Shown here: positions 8,659 to 15,937 of the stretch, piece by piece
Layout: the number at the start of each line of letters is the position of its first letter
Numbering within the stretch: the stretch's first letter is position 1
Source: Aliidiomarina iranensis
Lineage (GTDB): Bacteria > Pseudomonadota > Gammaproteobacteria > Enterobacterales > Alteromonadaceae
DNA length: 64,000 nt
Reading direction: 5' to 3'
NCBI RefSeq assembly: GCF_003987135.1
Contig: NZ_PIPJ01000002.1
Location: forward strand, 496,001-560,000
Notes under the pieces: model-generated
What the model was told of the DNA's origin: nothing
The model's input: only the letters and a program-made list of their open reading frames with translations
Databases searched by the model: none
Position numbers and translations under genes: made by a program

Positions 8659-9285
8659 ATGTTTAATCGCTATAAAGCACTAACAAACGCTAACACGTCA
8701 TTTTTTGCACTCGCGCTATTGGCTTTTGCTGTATTTTTTGTGGCAAATAACACCGCATCAGCTCAAAACCAAATAAACCCTCATCCAACATTTGGTGAAA
8801 CCGAAGCAAAAATAAATGTGATTGTATTCACCGATTACAACTGCCCTTTCTGTAAACGCCTTGAGCCGCATTTACAGCAACTACTGAAAAACTATCCTGA
8901 TATAAAAGTTACCAACGTTATCGTGCCACTGCGCCAAGGCAATGTTGCTGGCAGCCAAGTAAATTCAGCCCAGTTCGCCCTTAACGTTTGGTTGAATCAA
9001 CCCGATGCTTTTGCAGAAACCCATCAATTGTTGTACGCGAAAAACGGCATGCACAACGCGCAATCACTGCAACAAATAGCCGCTAAAACAGGTACACAAG
9101 ATGCCCTTGCAGATCCCACAATGGCGCAGCAAATTATTGATATGAATATGGACATGTTTCGAGATATTGGCTTACGCGGAACCCCAAGCTTAATCATCGA
9201 TCAACAGCTTATTCCAGGCTACGTTGAATACGATGTACTCGCGGATGTTGTAGAAAAAGCACTCGCCGCACAAGCTAGCCGCTAA
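8659..9285 (+). CDS. Periplasmic DsbA-family thioredoxin-fold protein (ScsC/DsbG-like)
   Basis: The protein has 208 residues with a signal peptide ending near NTASA-Q. The redox motif CPFC is at 62-65 inside FTDYNCPFCKRLEP, followed by the helical insert and the cis-proline loop GTPS before LIIDQQLIPGY. This is the single-domain DsbA/ScsC type, an oxidant or isomerase of periplasmic cysteines. It lies 97 bases after the ScsB-like gene and is followed by a terminator, so the three genes form one transcription unit. The ScsB-like protein probably keeps it reduced. Confidence 0.85.
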   Translation: MFNRYKALTNANTSFFALALLAFAVFFVANNTASAQNQINPHPTFGETEAKINVIVFTDYNCPFCKRLEPHLQQLLKNYPDIKVTNVIVPLRQGNVAGSQVNSAQFALNVWLNQPDAFAETHQLLYAKNGMHNAQSLQQIAAKTGTQDALADPTMAQQIIDMNMDMFRDIGLRGTPSLIIDQQLIPGYVEYDVLADVVEKALAAQASR

Positions 9286-9307
9286 CGTTAAACTGAAAGT
9301 TGATGAT

Positions 9308-9332
9308 AAAGAGGCCTTCGGGCCTCTTTTTT
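9308..9332 (+). terminator. Rho-independent terminator of the thiol-redox cluster
   Basis: An AAAGAGGCC stem, a TTCG tetraloop and GGCCTCTTT, then a T run, begin 22 bases after the DsbA-like gene. Confidence 0.9.
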
Positions 9333-9373
9333 CGCACTATCGAGCATATAGTTCTAATGTGTTGAGCCATCTT

Positions 9374-9439
9374 AAGCAACAGATAAATTGCTTTTATCAT
9401 CTAAAGCAACTAATATGTTGCTATATCTCACAAAAGCAA
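9374..9439 (+). promoter_or_regulatory. Operator array upstream of the XRE regulator
   Basis: Dyads with AAGCAA/TTGCTT arms recur at 30-base spacing. They lie at 9374-9393 (AAGCAA-N8-TTGCTT) and 9405-9422 (AGCAAC-N6-GTTGCT), with a third half-site AGCAA at 9435-9439. The last one ends 15 bases before the start codon of the regulator gene, which fits autorepression by a HipB-like dimer. Confidence 0.6.
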
Positions 9440-9453
9440 TATATGTGTTTACC

Positions 9454-9756
9454 ATGATAAATTCGATACTCCAGCAAATAAAACAGCGGCGATTAGCTCT
9501 TGACCTCAAACAGAGCGATATGATGTTACGTGTAGGCGTATCGCGTCAGCAATACCAGCGCCTTGAATCGAAGGGAAACCCTAGGTTAGATACCTTGGAA
9601 TTGATTGCCAAGGGCTTGAATAGCGAACTTATGCTCATACCAAAGGAAAAGCTTGGCGCGGTTATGGCGCTGCTTGAACAAGAGAGTTCTGAAGTCACTA
9701 CAGGCAAAAAGTTTTCCGATGATCCTTGGCAGGGCTTGCTGGAAGATGAATCATGA
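9454..9756 (+). CDS. XRE/HipB-like helix-turn-helix regulator
   Basis: The protein has about 100 residues from ATG 9454 (MINSILQQIKQRR). A Cro/C1-type helix-turn-helix occupies about residues 6-60 (LKQSDMMLRVGVSRQQYQRLESKGNPRLDTLELIAKGL), followed by an acidic tail ending WQGLLEDES. Upstream ATGs in frame run through the operator dyads and are unlikely. The stop overlaps an ATG (ATGA) that opens only a 25-codon frame; in hipBA modules the toxin gene starts at such an overlap. It may therefore be an antitoxin-type repressor that has lost its partner. Confidence 0.75.
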   Translation: MINSILQQIKQRRLALDLKQSDMMLRVGVSRQQYQRLESKGNPRLDTLELIAKGLNSELMLIPKEKLGAVMALLEQESSEVTTGKKFSDDPWQGLLEDES

Positions 9757-9830
9757 GCGAATGCGCCACGCACGTAATTCGCGTTCCTGGCCATGTCAAT
9801 TATATCTTTCTATCACACTATCAGGCCTAA
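9753..9830 (+). pseudogene. Very short frame overlapping the XRE stop; possible toxin-gene stub
   Basis: An ATG overlaps the regulator stop and codes for 25 residues (MSECATHVIRV...) before TAA at 9828-9830. The coupling geometry is that of an antitoxin-toxin pair. The sequence is too short to assign to HipA or another toxin, and it may be meaningless. Confidence 0.2.
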
Positions 9831-9869
9831 GATTGAATTACCGCTTCCTTGACACATCACTCACCTAAT

Positions 9870-9892
9870 ACCAAAATATAATAAATATTGGT
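9870..9892 (+). promoter_or_regulatory. Promoter/operator of the ParD-like fragment
   Basis: A 23-base imperfect palindrome (ACCAAAATAT...AATATTGGT) encloses a perfect TATAAT at 9877-9882. TTGACA is at 9849-9854, but its 22-base spacing is longer than usual. The position, 17 bases ahead of the start, fits autorepression by a ribbon-helix-helix antitoxin. Confidence 0.5.
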
Positions 9893-9908
9893 ACTTAAGA
9901 GGTGTGAT

Positions 9909-10058
9909 ATGTCGAAAAACACTAGTGTTAGTTTGGGCGAGTATTTTGAAGGTTTTATAGCCACTCAAATTGCAAGTGGCCGTTATAGCTCAGCAAGTGA
10001 GGTAGTGCGTATACTGCATAAAAACATGGATGTAGAGCCCAATTTTGCAACCTCGTGA
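9909..10058 (+). pseudogene. Truncated ParD-family antitoxin
   Basis: The protein has 49 residues starting [17 protein letters not shown] and continuing [14 protein letters not shown]. This is the ribbon-helix-helix DNA-binding half of ParD antitoxins. Family members run to about 80-90 residues, with a toxin-binding tail beginning around AGLRLLEE. Here the sequence departs after VVR (residue 34) and stops at TGA 10056. No ParE frame follows; a terminator starts 12 bases later. AGAGGTG ahead of ATG 9909 is a good ribosome site. The DNA-binding part and operator are kept, so it could still repress, but toxin neutralisation is presumably lost. Confidence 0.75.
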
Positions 10059-10069
10059 CCTTCCCAACA

Positions 10070-10097
10070 AAAACGCCGCTCAAATGAGCGGCGTTTT
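10070..10097. terminator. Bidirectional terminator between ParD fragment and ssrA
   Basis: AAAACGCCGCT, a 6-base loop (CAAATG), then AGCGGCGTTTT: A/T tracts on both sides let it end the ParD-side transcript and the minus-strand tmRNA transcript. Confidence 0.9.
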
Positions 10098-10106
10098 ATT
10101 ATGATA

Positions 10107-10465
10107 TGGTGGAGCTGGCGGGATTTGAACCCGCGTCCGCAATACCTACATCCTCGGTCCTACATGCTTAGTCAGTCTTTTAATTAATCATCAAGACGCC
10201 GACAGACAGGCTTCTATAATGACGAGCCCGATTAAGTTTAACGGTTCAGCTCCGGGCGAAGCATCCACGCGAGTCTACATTAGGGTTAGCCGTTCTGGTC
10301 CAGTCTCGCAGACAAAGCGCTGGGGAACGGGCTTAGCGGGTTATTAAGCCGCTAGAGCGTAGTTGTCGTCGTTTGCAACTATAAAGTTGAGGCTTTTTAC
10401 GAGGCCAGCCTCACCTCGGCATGCACCTTGGGTTTCATGTATCCCGTCGAATCCGGATCAGCCCC
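10107..10465 (-). ncRNA. ssrA: tmRNA (SsrA)
   Basis: This is transfer-messenger RNA that rescues stalled ribosomes. The 5' end is GGGGCTGATCCGGATTCGACGG at 10465. The 3' end is the tRNA-like arm GGTTCAAATCCCGCC with encoded CCA at 10107. The total of 359 nt is close to the 363 of E. coli. The tag frame at 10341-10376 reads ANDDNYALAA followed by TAA TAA, one residue different from the E. coli tag. Upstream a TATAAT (10530-10535, minus strand) may be the -10 element of the precursor. The 3' end borders an accessory region and is a known integrase target in many bacteria. Confidence 0.97.
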
Positions 10466-10676
10466 AAAGGTTTTGTAATCGCTGTTTTGCTTGCTTAACG
10501 CAATCTATCAGTGCTTACATTACTCAGACATTATACCTGAGTATAAGTTCGGCGGCTACAAACCCTTTTAGAATAAAGAGTTCGTTGCTGCCTTTTCATA
10601 CAGCAAAGCCGTTTTAACTGAGCCCACAGCACTGAACCTACCGTACTTGACAAAAACTACTAAGCCGCTTCTTTTA

Positions 10677-11276
10677 TTACGCCGAGAGTTTCTTCGCGAT
10701 CTTAGCAATATGTTCGCCTTGGAACCGTGCGCCATCCAATTCGTTCGCGGAAGGCATCCGTGAACCATCACCCGCCGCTATGGTAGTAGCGCCGTATGGC
10801 GAACCGCCGGTGATTTCATCCAAGCTAAGCTGCCCAGAGAAACTATAAGGCAAACCTACTACAACAAACCCAAGGTGAAGTAGCACGGTATGGAAATTCA
10901 ACAACGTTGATTCTTGGCCGCCGTGTTGGCTAGCTGTAGAGGTAAACACGCCCCCTGCTTTACCAATTAAATCGCCGTTCGCCCATAAACCACCGCACTG
11001 ATCTAGGAAGTTCTTCATTTGTGAAGCCATCATACCAAAGCGCGTTGGCGTGCCGAAAATAACTGCATCATAGGCTTTCAAATCATCCGGCTTTGCGATG
11101 TCGGCGCTCTGGTCCATTTTATAGCCTGAGCTTTTTGCTACATCTTCCGGCACCAGCTCTGGAACACGTTTGATATCCACATCGGCACCACCAGCGCGTG
11201 CCCCTTCAGCCACGGCTTGCGCCATTTTTTCGATGTGCCCGTAACTTGAATAATAAAGTACTAGAACCTTAGCCAT
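10677..11276 (-). CDS. wrbA: NAD(P)H:quinone oxidoreductase WrbA
   Basis: This flavodoxin-fold FMN protein reduces quinones by two electrons. Its 199 residues match the family length. The FMN phosphate loop is [12 protein letters not shown] at the N-terminus, the flavin contact is GTPTRFGMM, and [12 protein letters not shown] marks the quinone/NADH side. It starts 19 bases downstream of the GNAT-C39 gene on the same strand, so co-transcription is likely. Its promoter-distal end faces the tmRNA gene. Confidence 0.95.
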   Translation of the reverse strand: MAKVLVLYYSSYGHIEKMAQAVAEGARAGGADVDIKRVPELVPEDVAKSSGYKMDQSADIAKPDDLKAYDAVIFGTPTRFGMMASQMKNFLDQCGGLWANGDLIGKAGGVFTSTASQHGGQESTLLNFHTVLLHLGFVVVGLPYSFSGQLSLDEITGGSPYGATTIAAGDGSRMPSANELDGARFQGEHIAKIAKKLSA

Positions 11277-11295
11277 TCGAACTCCTATCGATTAA

Positions 11296-12660
11296 TTAAT
11301 CTGTTTCGTTGCTCAAAACTACCGCTGCCCGCAACCGTGAACTGCCATAGGCAAAGGCCTTTTCAAAAATACTGCGCGGAATCGGCAAATACTGGCGTTC
11401 CGTTATGGTTTGCCAAGGTAACAAATCATCGTCTGGGTCGTTGATATAAATATATTCATCGTCCATCGCCGTGATTAATACCCAATGCGGTGCTTTCGAG
11501 CTATCAAATTGATACGTGCTTATCAGAGCAATAATCAATTTTCCGCTATTTAGATCATCATTAAGCTGCAGCAAACTATAATCGAGGTTATGTATGGCAA
11601 CCCCAGCCTGCTCTAGCGCAAAAATATCCGCTTCTTGCACACGGCTCATTACCTCACGCTTGCTCTCGTTGCGCACTGAATCGAGCAATACTGGCCCAGC
11701 TTGGCTTACCCACACCTCAGCGCTTAAACCACGGCGGAGTGCCGCACGCGCTAGCCCGTGAGGGCCGCAACCGCCATGGCCGGATGTCATATATATAGTG
11801 GTGGCTTCACGCCAAATTTCAAGCTCTTCATGGGGCGGCGAGCTCACCGGCTTAGCAAAATAATCGAGCGCCATAATTAAACTTGTGGGCCCACAGGTAA
11901 AAGGCGTTGTTTGCGTGAGGTGCGGCACTAAATGCGGCACATTCGCGGAATCGAAAAAATGCAGCTGCTTTTGCAACACAATGGCATCGGAATGATCATC
12001 ATAATAATCTTCGCGCAGGCCTAAATGCACAAACCCAAATTGCTGGAAAAACTGCAGGCCTTGCTCATTATCGGCCTTGGTTTCCGTGCGCAAAAACAAA
12101 CAATGCTCTTCTTTGCCGCGCTCAATGCAATATTGCATAAGTTGTCTACCGAAGCCTTGGCCTTGCAGCTCAGGGTCTACCGCAAACGAATACAGCCGGC
12201 ATAAACGTGTAGCCTGGCGGAAAAGTAGAATGGCGTAGCCGAGAATTGGGCTTTGGCTAGCTTGCTCACTCGTACGCCGGGCGCTCTCGTTATTCATACC
12301 GCTCTGGCTATTTATCGCGCTCGTGGGAGTGCCCCCGCTTTGGGCAGTTTGCCCGCTCTGGGCTGTTTGCCCGCTCGTGGCAGGCGCCCGGCGAATTACC
12401 ACAAAATCACCTTGATCGTGCTGAATAAAGCGCTTAAAGCTGCGTTTACTCATGGCATCATATGGGAAGCAAAGCTGATCGATACGCAGCAGATCGGGCA
12501 CGTCCTGTAATTGCGCAGGCATTATTGTTACTTCGCTAATTGCTTCGCTAGTTATTTCGCTAGTTATTTCGCTAGTTAATTCGCTACCAGCTACTGGTTT
12601 CACCATTGCCGCCTCTACCGTATTAACGTTAGCGAGCGCTTTGTTGCCCGTACCTATCAC
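11296..12660 (-). CDS. GNAT acetyltransferase fused to C39-like peptidase domain
   Basis: The protein has about 454 residues. A GNAT domain covers roughly residues 45-210, with the acetyl-CoA loop VDPELQGQGFGRQLM. A papain-like C39 domain follows, with TPFTCGPTSLIMALDYF supplying the catalytic Cys and APHWVLITAMDDEYIYINDP the His/Asp region. This fusion is a known but poorly characterised family, often beside a RimK-type ligase; none is nearby. GTG 12660 is preferred because AAGGA lies 6 bases ahead. Two low-complexity tracts interrupt it: TSEI repeats near the N-terminus, and a QTAQSG-rich loop inside the GNAT domain. The substrate is unknown. Confidence 0.8.
   Translation of the reverse strand: MIGTGNKALANVNTVEAAMVKPVAGSELTSEITSEITSEAISEVTIMPAQLQDVPDLLRIDQLCFPYDAMSKRSFKRFIQHDQGDFVVIRRAPATSGQTAQSGQTAQSGGTPTSAINSQSGMNNESARRTSEQASQSPILGYAILLFRQATRLCRLYSFAVDPELQGQGFGRQLMQYCIERGKEEHCLFLRTETKADNEQGLQFFQQFGFVHLGLREDYYDDHSDAIVLQKQLHFFDSANVPHLVPHLTQTTPFTCGPTSLIMALDYFAKPVSSPPHEELEIWREATTIYMTSGHGGCGPHGLARAALRRGLSAEVWVSQAGPVLLDSVRNESKREVMSRVQEADIFALEQAGVAIHNLDYSLLQLNDDLNSGKLIIALISTYQFDSSKAPHWVLITAMDDEYIYINDPDDDLLPWQTITERQYLPIPRSIFEKAFAYGSSRLRAAVVLSNETD
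12532..12591. repeat. Five 12-bp tandem repeats inside the GNAT-C39 gene
   Basis: Units begin TTCGCTA at 12532, 12544, 12556, 12568 and 12580; the second and third are identical. In the gene frame each unit codes four residues (TSEI/AISE), so copy changes keep the frame. Confidence 0.9.
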
Positions 12661-12897
12661 TATCAATCCTTAGCCAATGTTTAGCAACTTTTGCTACCTT
12701 GTTTCTACCATCTTTTGCTGCCTTTTGTGGCTAGTTAAAGCAGCAAAATGTGGCGCCTATTTAGCGCCCTTTTTCAGCCACAAACAAGATGTGCGGTAAA
12801 AAATTTATAATAAGCATTCAAGCTAAGGCTCAGTGCTGTTAAAATGCGCATCCAACACATGGCACACTGGTTGGCAACAGCCGCAAGAGGACCTCCC

Positions 12898-13938
12898 GTG
12901 AACGACAATAAACCTTCCCTGAGCTACAAAGATGCTGGCGTTGATATTGATGCTGGTAACGCTTTAGTACAACGTATTAAGCATGTTACTCGCCGCACTA
13001 CCCGCCCCGAAGTGATGGGCAGCATTGGTGGTTTCGGTGCTTTATGCGAAATTCCTGAAGGTTATAAAAAGCCGGTTTTGGTTTCTGGAACCGATGGTGT
13101 GGGTACTAAGCTGCGCCTCGCCATTGATTTGAAAAAGCACGATACCGTAGGTATCGATCTTGTGGCCATGTGCGTAAATGATTTAATTGTGCAAGGCGCT
13201 GAGCCGCTGTTCTTCCTAGATTATTATGCCACCGGCAAACTCGATATCGATGTGGCTGCTGATGTGGTTGCTGGTATTGGCGAAGGTTGTGTGCAATCAG
13301 GCTGTGCGCTTATTGGCGGTGAAACCGCGGAAATGCCAGGCATGTATGAAGAAGGCGATTATGATTTGGCCGGCTTCTGTGTAGGTGTGGTAGAAAAAGA
13401 CAACATTATCGATGGCAGCAAAGTGGCAGCTGGTGATGCGCTAATTGCTGTGGCTTCAAGTGGCCCGCATTCAAACGGCTATTCATTGATTCGCAAAGTA
13501 ATTGAAGTAAGCGGCGCCGATTTAAATGAAGAATTTCATGGTAAGCCATTAGCAGATCATTTAATGGCGCCAACGCGCATTTATGTGAAGCCTACTCTTG
13601 AGCTCATTAAGCAAGTAGATGTGCACGCGATTTCGCACATTACTGGCGGCGGCTTCCAAGAAAATATCCCACGGGTATTGCCTGAACATTGCAAAGCAGT
13701 GGTTCAGCGCGATAGCTGGCAGTGGCCAGTAATTTTTAGCTGGTTACAAGAAAACGGCAATATTGAACGCAATGAAATGTTCCGCACTTTTAACTGTGGC
13801 GTGGGCTTGGTGATTGCTGTGCCGGCCGATGCCGCTGAGAAAGCCGTGAAGCTTCTGAACGATGCCGGCGAAAGCGCCTGGGTTATTGGTGCTGTCGCTG
13901 AACGCAATGGTGATGAAGAACAGGTTGAATTCGTATAA
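12898..13938 (+). CDS. purM: Phosphoribosylformylglycinamidine cyclo-ligase (AIR synthetase)
   Basis: It closes the imidazole ring to AIR in step five of de novo purine synthesis. The 346 residues follow E. coli PurM closely throughout ([60 protein letters not shown]). I use GTG 12898 (AGAGGA upstream), which gives the family N-terminus; an ATG at 12844 would add 18 unrelated residues. A TATAAT lies at 12806-12811, but the -35 is weak and I see no PurR box. The stop overlaps the purN start (TAATG). Confidence 0.97.
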   Translation: MNDNKPSLSYKDAGVDIDAGNALVQRIKHVTRRTTRPEVMGSIGGFGALCEIPEGYKKPVLVSGTDGVGTKLRLAIDLKKHDTVGIDLVAMCVNDLIVQGAEPLFFLDYYATGKLDIDVAADVVAGIGEGCVQSGCALIGGETAEMPGMYEEGDYDLAGFCVGVVEKDNIIDGSKVAAGDALIAVASSGPHSNGYSLIRKVIEVSGADLNEEFHGKPLADHLMAPTRIYVKPTLELIKQVDVHAISHITGGGFQENIPRVLPEHCKAVVQRDSWQWPVIFSWLQENGNIERNEMFRTFNCGVGLVIAVPADAAEKAVKLLNDAGESAWVIGAVAERNGDEEQVEFV

Positions 13939-14618
13939 TGCCGGCAGCTATCGCAAACCCGATTAAAAAACGCATTGTGGTGCTAATTTCTGGCACCGGC
14001 AGCAATATGCTGAATATTGCTGAGCATTGCCAAGAGAGTAAAAGCCAAGCAAACAAGATCAATGGCGATGTGGTGGCAGTAATCGCCAACCGCGCCGATG
14101 CCGCTGGTTTAGCAAAAGCAGCTGAGCTTGGCATTGCCACTGAGTTTGTGCCGCATACCAATTTCGCGAATCGCGAAGATTATGATCAAGCGTTAGTAGA
14201 GCGTGTGCAAAGCTATCAGCCCGATTTAATTATTCTTGCCGGCTTTATGCGCGTGCTTACATCGGTATTTGTATCTGCCTTCACCGATCGCATTATGAAC
14301 ATTCACCCTTCGTTGTTACCAAAATACAAAGGCATGCACACGCACCAGCGCGCCCTTGATGCCGGGGACACAGAACATGGTGTCAGTGTCCATTTTGTTA
14401 CCGAAGAGCTTGATGGCGGCCCGGTGATTTTGCAATCAAGGGTGCCGATTTTTCCAGAAGATACCGCCGAAGATCTACAAGAGCGGGTTCACGAACAAGA
14501 ATATCGCATTTACCCGCTGGTGGTTCGTTGGTTCTGTGCCGATCGCCTGAAGCTCACCGAAGAAGGTGCAGTGCTTGATGGCGCCTTGCTCGGCGCTGAG
14601 GGCTATGCGTCAGAATAA
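13938..14618 (+). CDS. purN: Phosphoribosylglycinamide formyltransferase
   Basis: It transfers a formyl group from 10-formyl-tetrahydrofolate to GAR in purine synthesis. The 226 residues contain the substrate loop VLISGTGSNML. The active-site Asn/His segment is NIHPSLLPKYKGMHTHQRAL, and the conserved Asp lies in DGGPV. It is slightly longer than the E. coli enzyme. It is coupled to purM by a one-base overlap. The last codons and the TAA belong to a 14-base tandem repeat. Confidence 0.97.
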   Translation: MPAAIANPIKKRIVVLISGTGSNMLNIAEHCQESKSQANKINGDVVAVIANRADAAGLAKAAELGIATEFVPHTNFANREDYDQALVERVQSYQPDLIILAGFMRVLTSVFVSAFTDRIMNIHPSLLPKYKGMHTHQRALDAGDTEHGVSVHFVTEELDGGPVILQSRVPIFPEDTAEDLQERVHEQEYRIYPLVVRWFCADRLKLTEEGAVLDGALLGAEGYASE

Positions 14619-14647
14619 GTGCTCCAGAGTAAGTGCGCCAGAATAAG
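14606..14647. repeat. Three 14-bp tandem repeats spanning the purN stop codon
   Basis: TGCGTCAGAATAAG (14606-14619), TGCTCCAGAGTAAG (14620-14633) and TGCGCCAGAATAAG (14634-14647). The purN stop is inside the first unit. Confidence 0.9.
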
Positions 14648-14667
14648 CTCACCCAAGTTTGGAGAAC

Positions 14668-14694
14668 AAAAAAGCACCTACGGGTGCTTTTTTT
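14668..14694. terminator. Bidirectional terminator between purN and DUF3108 gene
   Basis: AAAAAAGCACC, loop TACG, GGTGCTTTTTT, between convergent genes. Confidence 0.9.
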
Positions 14695-14742
14695 CATTAA
14701 AGAGGCGAACTCAAGCTGTTTTTGAAAATGTGGCCGAGCAAT

Positions 14743-14784
14743 ATATTCGCCTTAGCCACCTTCATATTCGCCCTAGCCACCTTC
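14743..14784. repeat. Two 21-bp repeats spanning the DUF3108 gene stop codon
   Basis: Units 14743-14763 and 14764-14784 differ by one base. On the minus strand each reads Y-E-G-G-stop-G-E: the last four codons and the stop have been duplicated in frame. The present stop is TAG at 14773-14775, and the second copy has TAA. Confidence 0.9.
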
Positions 14785-15564
14785 GTAAAACGTTAGGTCA
14801 TTCAACACTAAACGCAATTGCTCTTTGCCACCTTCGATTTGCTGCATGCCCACTAGGGTGAAATTCAGGCTTGGCGCGAACCAAAAATAGGTTTGCCGGC
14901 GATTGTGATCGCGTACGCGTTCTACTTTCACTACATCGATGGTATCCCCGAGCACCTGCATGGTTTCTTGCGCCACAACGGCAAACTCGTAATATTCGTT
15001 GCGGCCATCTTCATCGATCAAATCATAAGCAAATGATTCGCTTTCACCAATGGCGATATCAATTTGCAATTGGTGCAACACAGCGTTGGCATCAAGTAAA
15101 TGCTCCCGCCACTCGGCAGCAACAGGTTCGCCCTCAAGCGTTTGTAATTGATTTTCTGGGCGTTGAAACCGAACGCTATAGGCTTGATCAGACCCGGTGC
15201 CTCGGCGTGCGTATTCATAAGTGAGTGGCTCTACATAGTAGCCGTTCATTTGAAATGAACTATCGTTGTAGCGCCGATCGGAAAGGAATAATATCGATGC
15301 CTCTGTGCTGGTTCGATACCGCCAGTTACCATTTTCATTCACACTTAATTCGCGCTCGGCTGTGCCATGAGTGCGCCCGCGGCGATTTAAATCATAAATG
15401 GCTTTGTAAGGCTGGGTAATCTCTGTGGCCATTGCAATCCACTCAGAACTCACATCCGTATTCATATTTGTAAACTGTGGATCAACGCGCGCTGCTGCTG
15501 AATATGCGGCGAGGGGCAGAAGGCCCAAACAAAACAACGTACTTACAACTGAGAGTTTTTGCAT
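14773..15564 (-). CDS. DUF3108 domain-containing exported protein
   Basis: The protein has 263 residues with a signal peptide (LFCLGLLPLAAYSAAA, cleaved near 22-25). A single beta-rich DUF3108 domain follows, with typical strands (YKAIYDLNRRG, ERELSVNENGNWRYR, DVVKVERVR, TYFWFAPSLNFTLVGM). The family is periplasmic and of unknown function, and regularly lies next to purMN in gammaproteobacteria, as here. Its promoter side carries a 14-base repeat array, and its 3' end a 21-base duplication. Confidence 0.85.
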   Translation of the reverse strand: MQKLSVVSTLFCLGLLPLAAYSAAARVDPQFTNMNTDVSSEWIAMATEITQPYKAIYDLNRRGRTHGTAERELSVNENGNWRYRTSTEASILFLSDRRYNDSSFQMNGYYVEPLTYEYARRGTGSDQAYSVRFQRPENQLQTLEGEPVAAEWREHLLDANAVLHQLQIDIAIGESESFAYDLIDEDGRNEYYEFAVVAQETMQVLGDTIDVVKVERVRDHNRRQTYFWFAPSLNFTLVGMQQIEGGKEQLRLVLNDLTFYEGG

Positions 15565-15869
15565 AATCCGCCTTTTACTACGTTCTTTTTACCGTGCGTA
15601 CTTTACCGAGCGCTCTTTACTGTGCGTACTTTACTGTTCGTTCTTTACTGTGCGCTTTTAGCGCATTTGAGTGCTGTATCAACCAGCACTACTCGAAAAT
15701 TCGTTTAGCATTTTTGGTGCGAAAACTGCAACCAATCGCAAGTTCAGATTACATTCTCAGACCGGCAAGTAAATAACAAGTTCACTTGCAAAAAATTATA
15801 AGCCGATGCAAGCGATTAAACCGTTAGTGCTGTGCATTCAATAGTACATTCAGTACTGCACTACAAAGC
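15565..15869. other. Divergent intergenic region upstream of DUF3108 gene and fadE
   Basis: It contains the 14-bp array at 15588-15657 close to the DUF3108 start, then AT-rich sequence with no gene. The fadE promoter follows to the right. Confidence 0.6.
15588..15657. repeat. Five 14-bp tandem repeats upstream of the DUF3108 gene
   Basis: TTTACCGTGCGTAC, TTTACCGAGCGCTC, TTTACTGTGCGTAC, TTTACTGTTCGTTC, TTTACTGTGCGCTT, starting at 15588, 15602, 15616, 15630 and 15644. A partial copy (TTTACTACGTTC) precedes them. The array lies 24 bases from the DUF3108 start codon, in its leader or promoter. Confidence 0.9.
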
Positions 15870-15898
15870 TTGCAAATTACGGCGATTTGCTCTAATTT
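15870..15898 (+). promoter_or_regulatory. Putative fadE promoter
   Basis: TTGCAA (15870-15875), 17-base spacer, TAATTT (15893-15898). Transcription would begin near 15905, on the FadR-like site. Confidence 0.45.
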
Positions 15899-15904
15899 AT
15901 AGGT

Positions 15905-15921
15905 TACTGGTCTGACCTCAA
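15905..15921 (+). promoter_or_regulatory. FadR-like operator before fadE
   Basis: TACTGGTCTGACCTCAA carries the core ACTGGTCNGACC of the enterobacterial FadR consensus (AACTGGTCNGACCAGTT), 11 of 16 informative bases. It overlaps the predicted transcription start 17 bases ahead of fadE, suited to repression lifted by long-chain acyl-CoA. Confidence 0.55.
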
Positions 15922-15937
15922 ACCTCAGGAGATACAA

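Noticed and set aside
1-10106. Second ssrA 3' end marking an attachment repeat
   Set aside because: No copy of the tRNA-like 3' end was seen by eye on either strand in this stretch.
12532-12591. CRISPR-like array
   Set aside because: Units are contiguous 12-mers without spacers; the same holds for all arrays in the window.
12781-12897. PurR box before purM
   Set aside because: No sequence close to the known palindrome was found.
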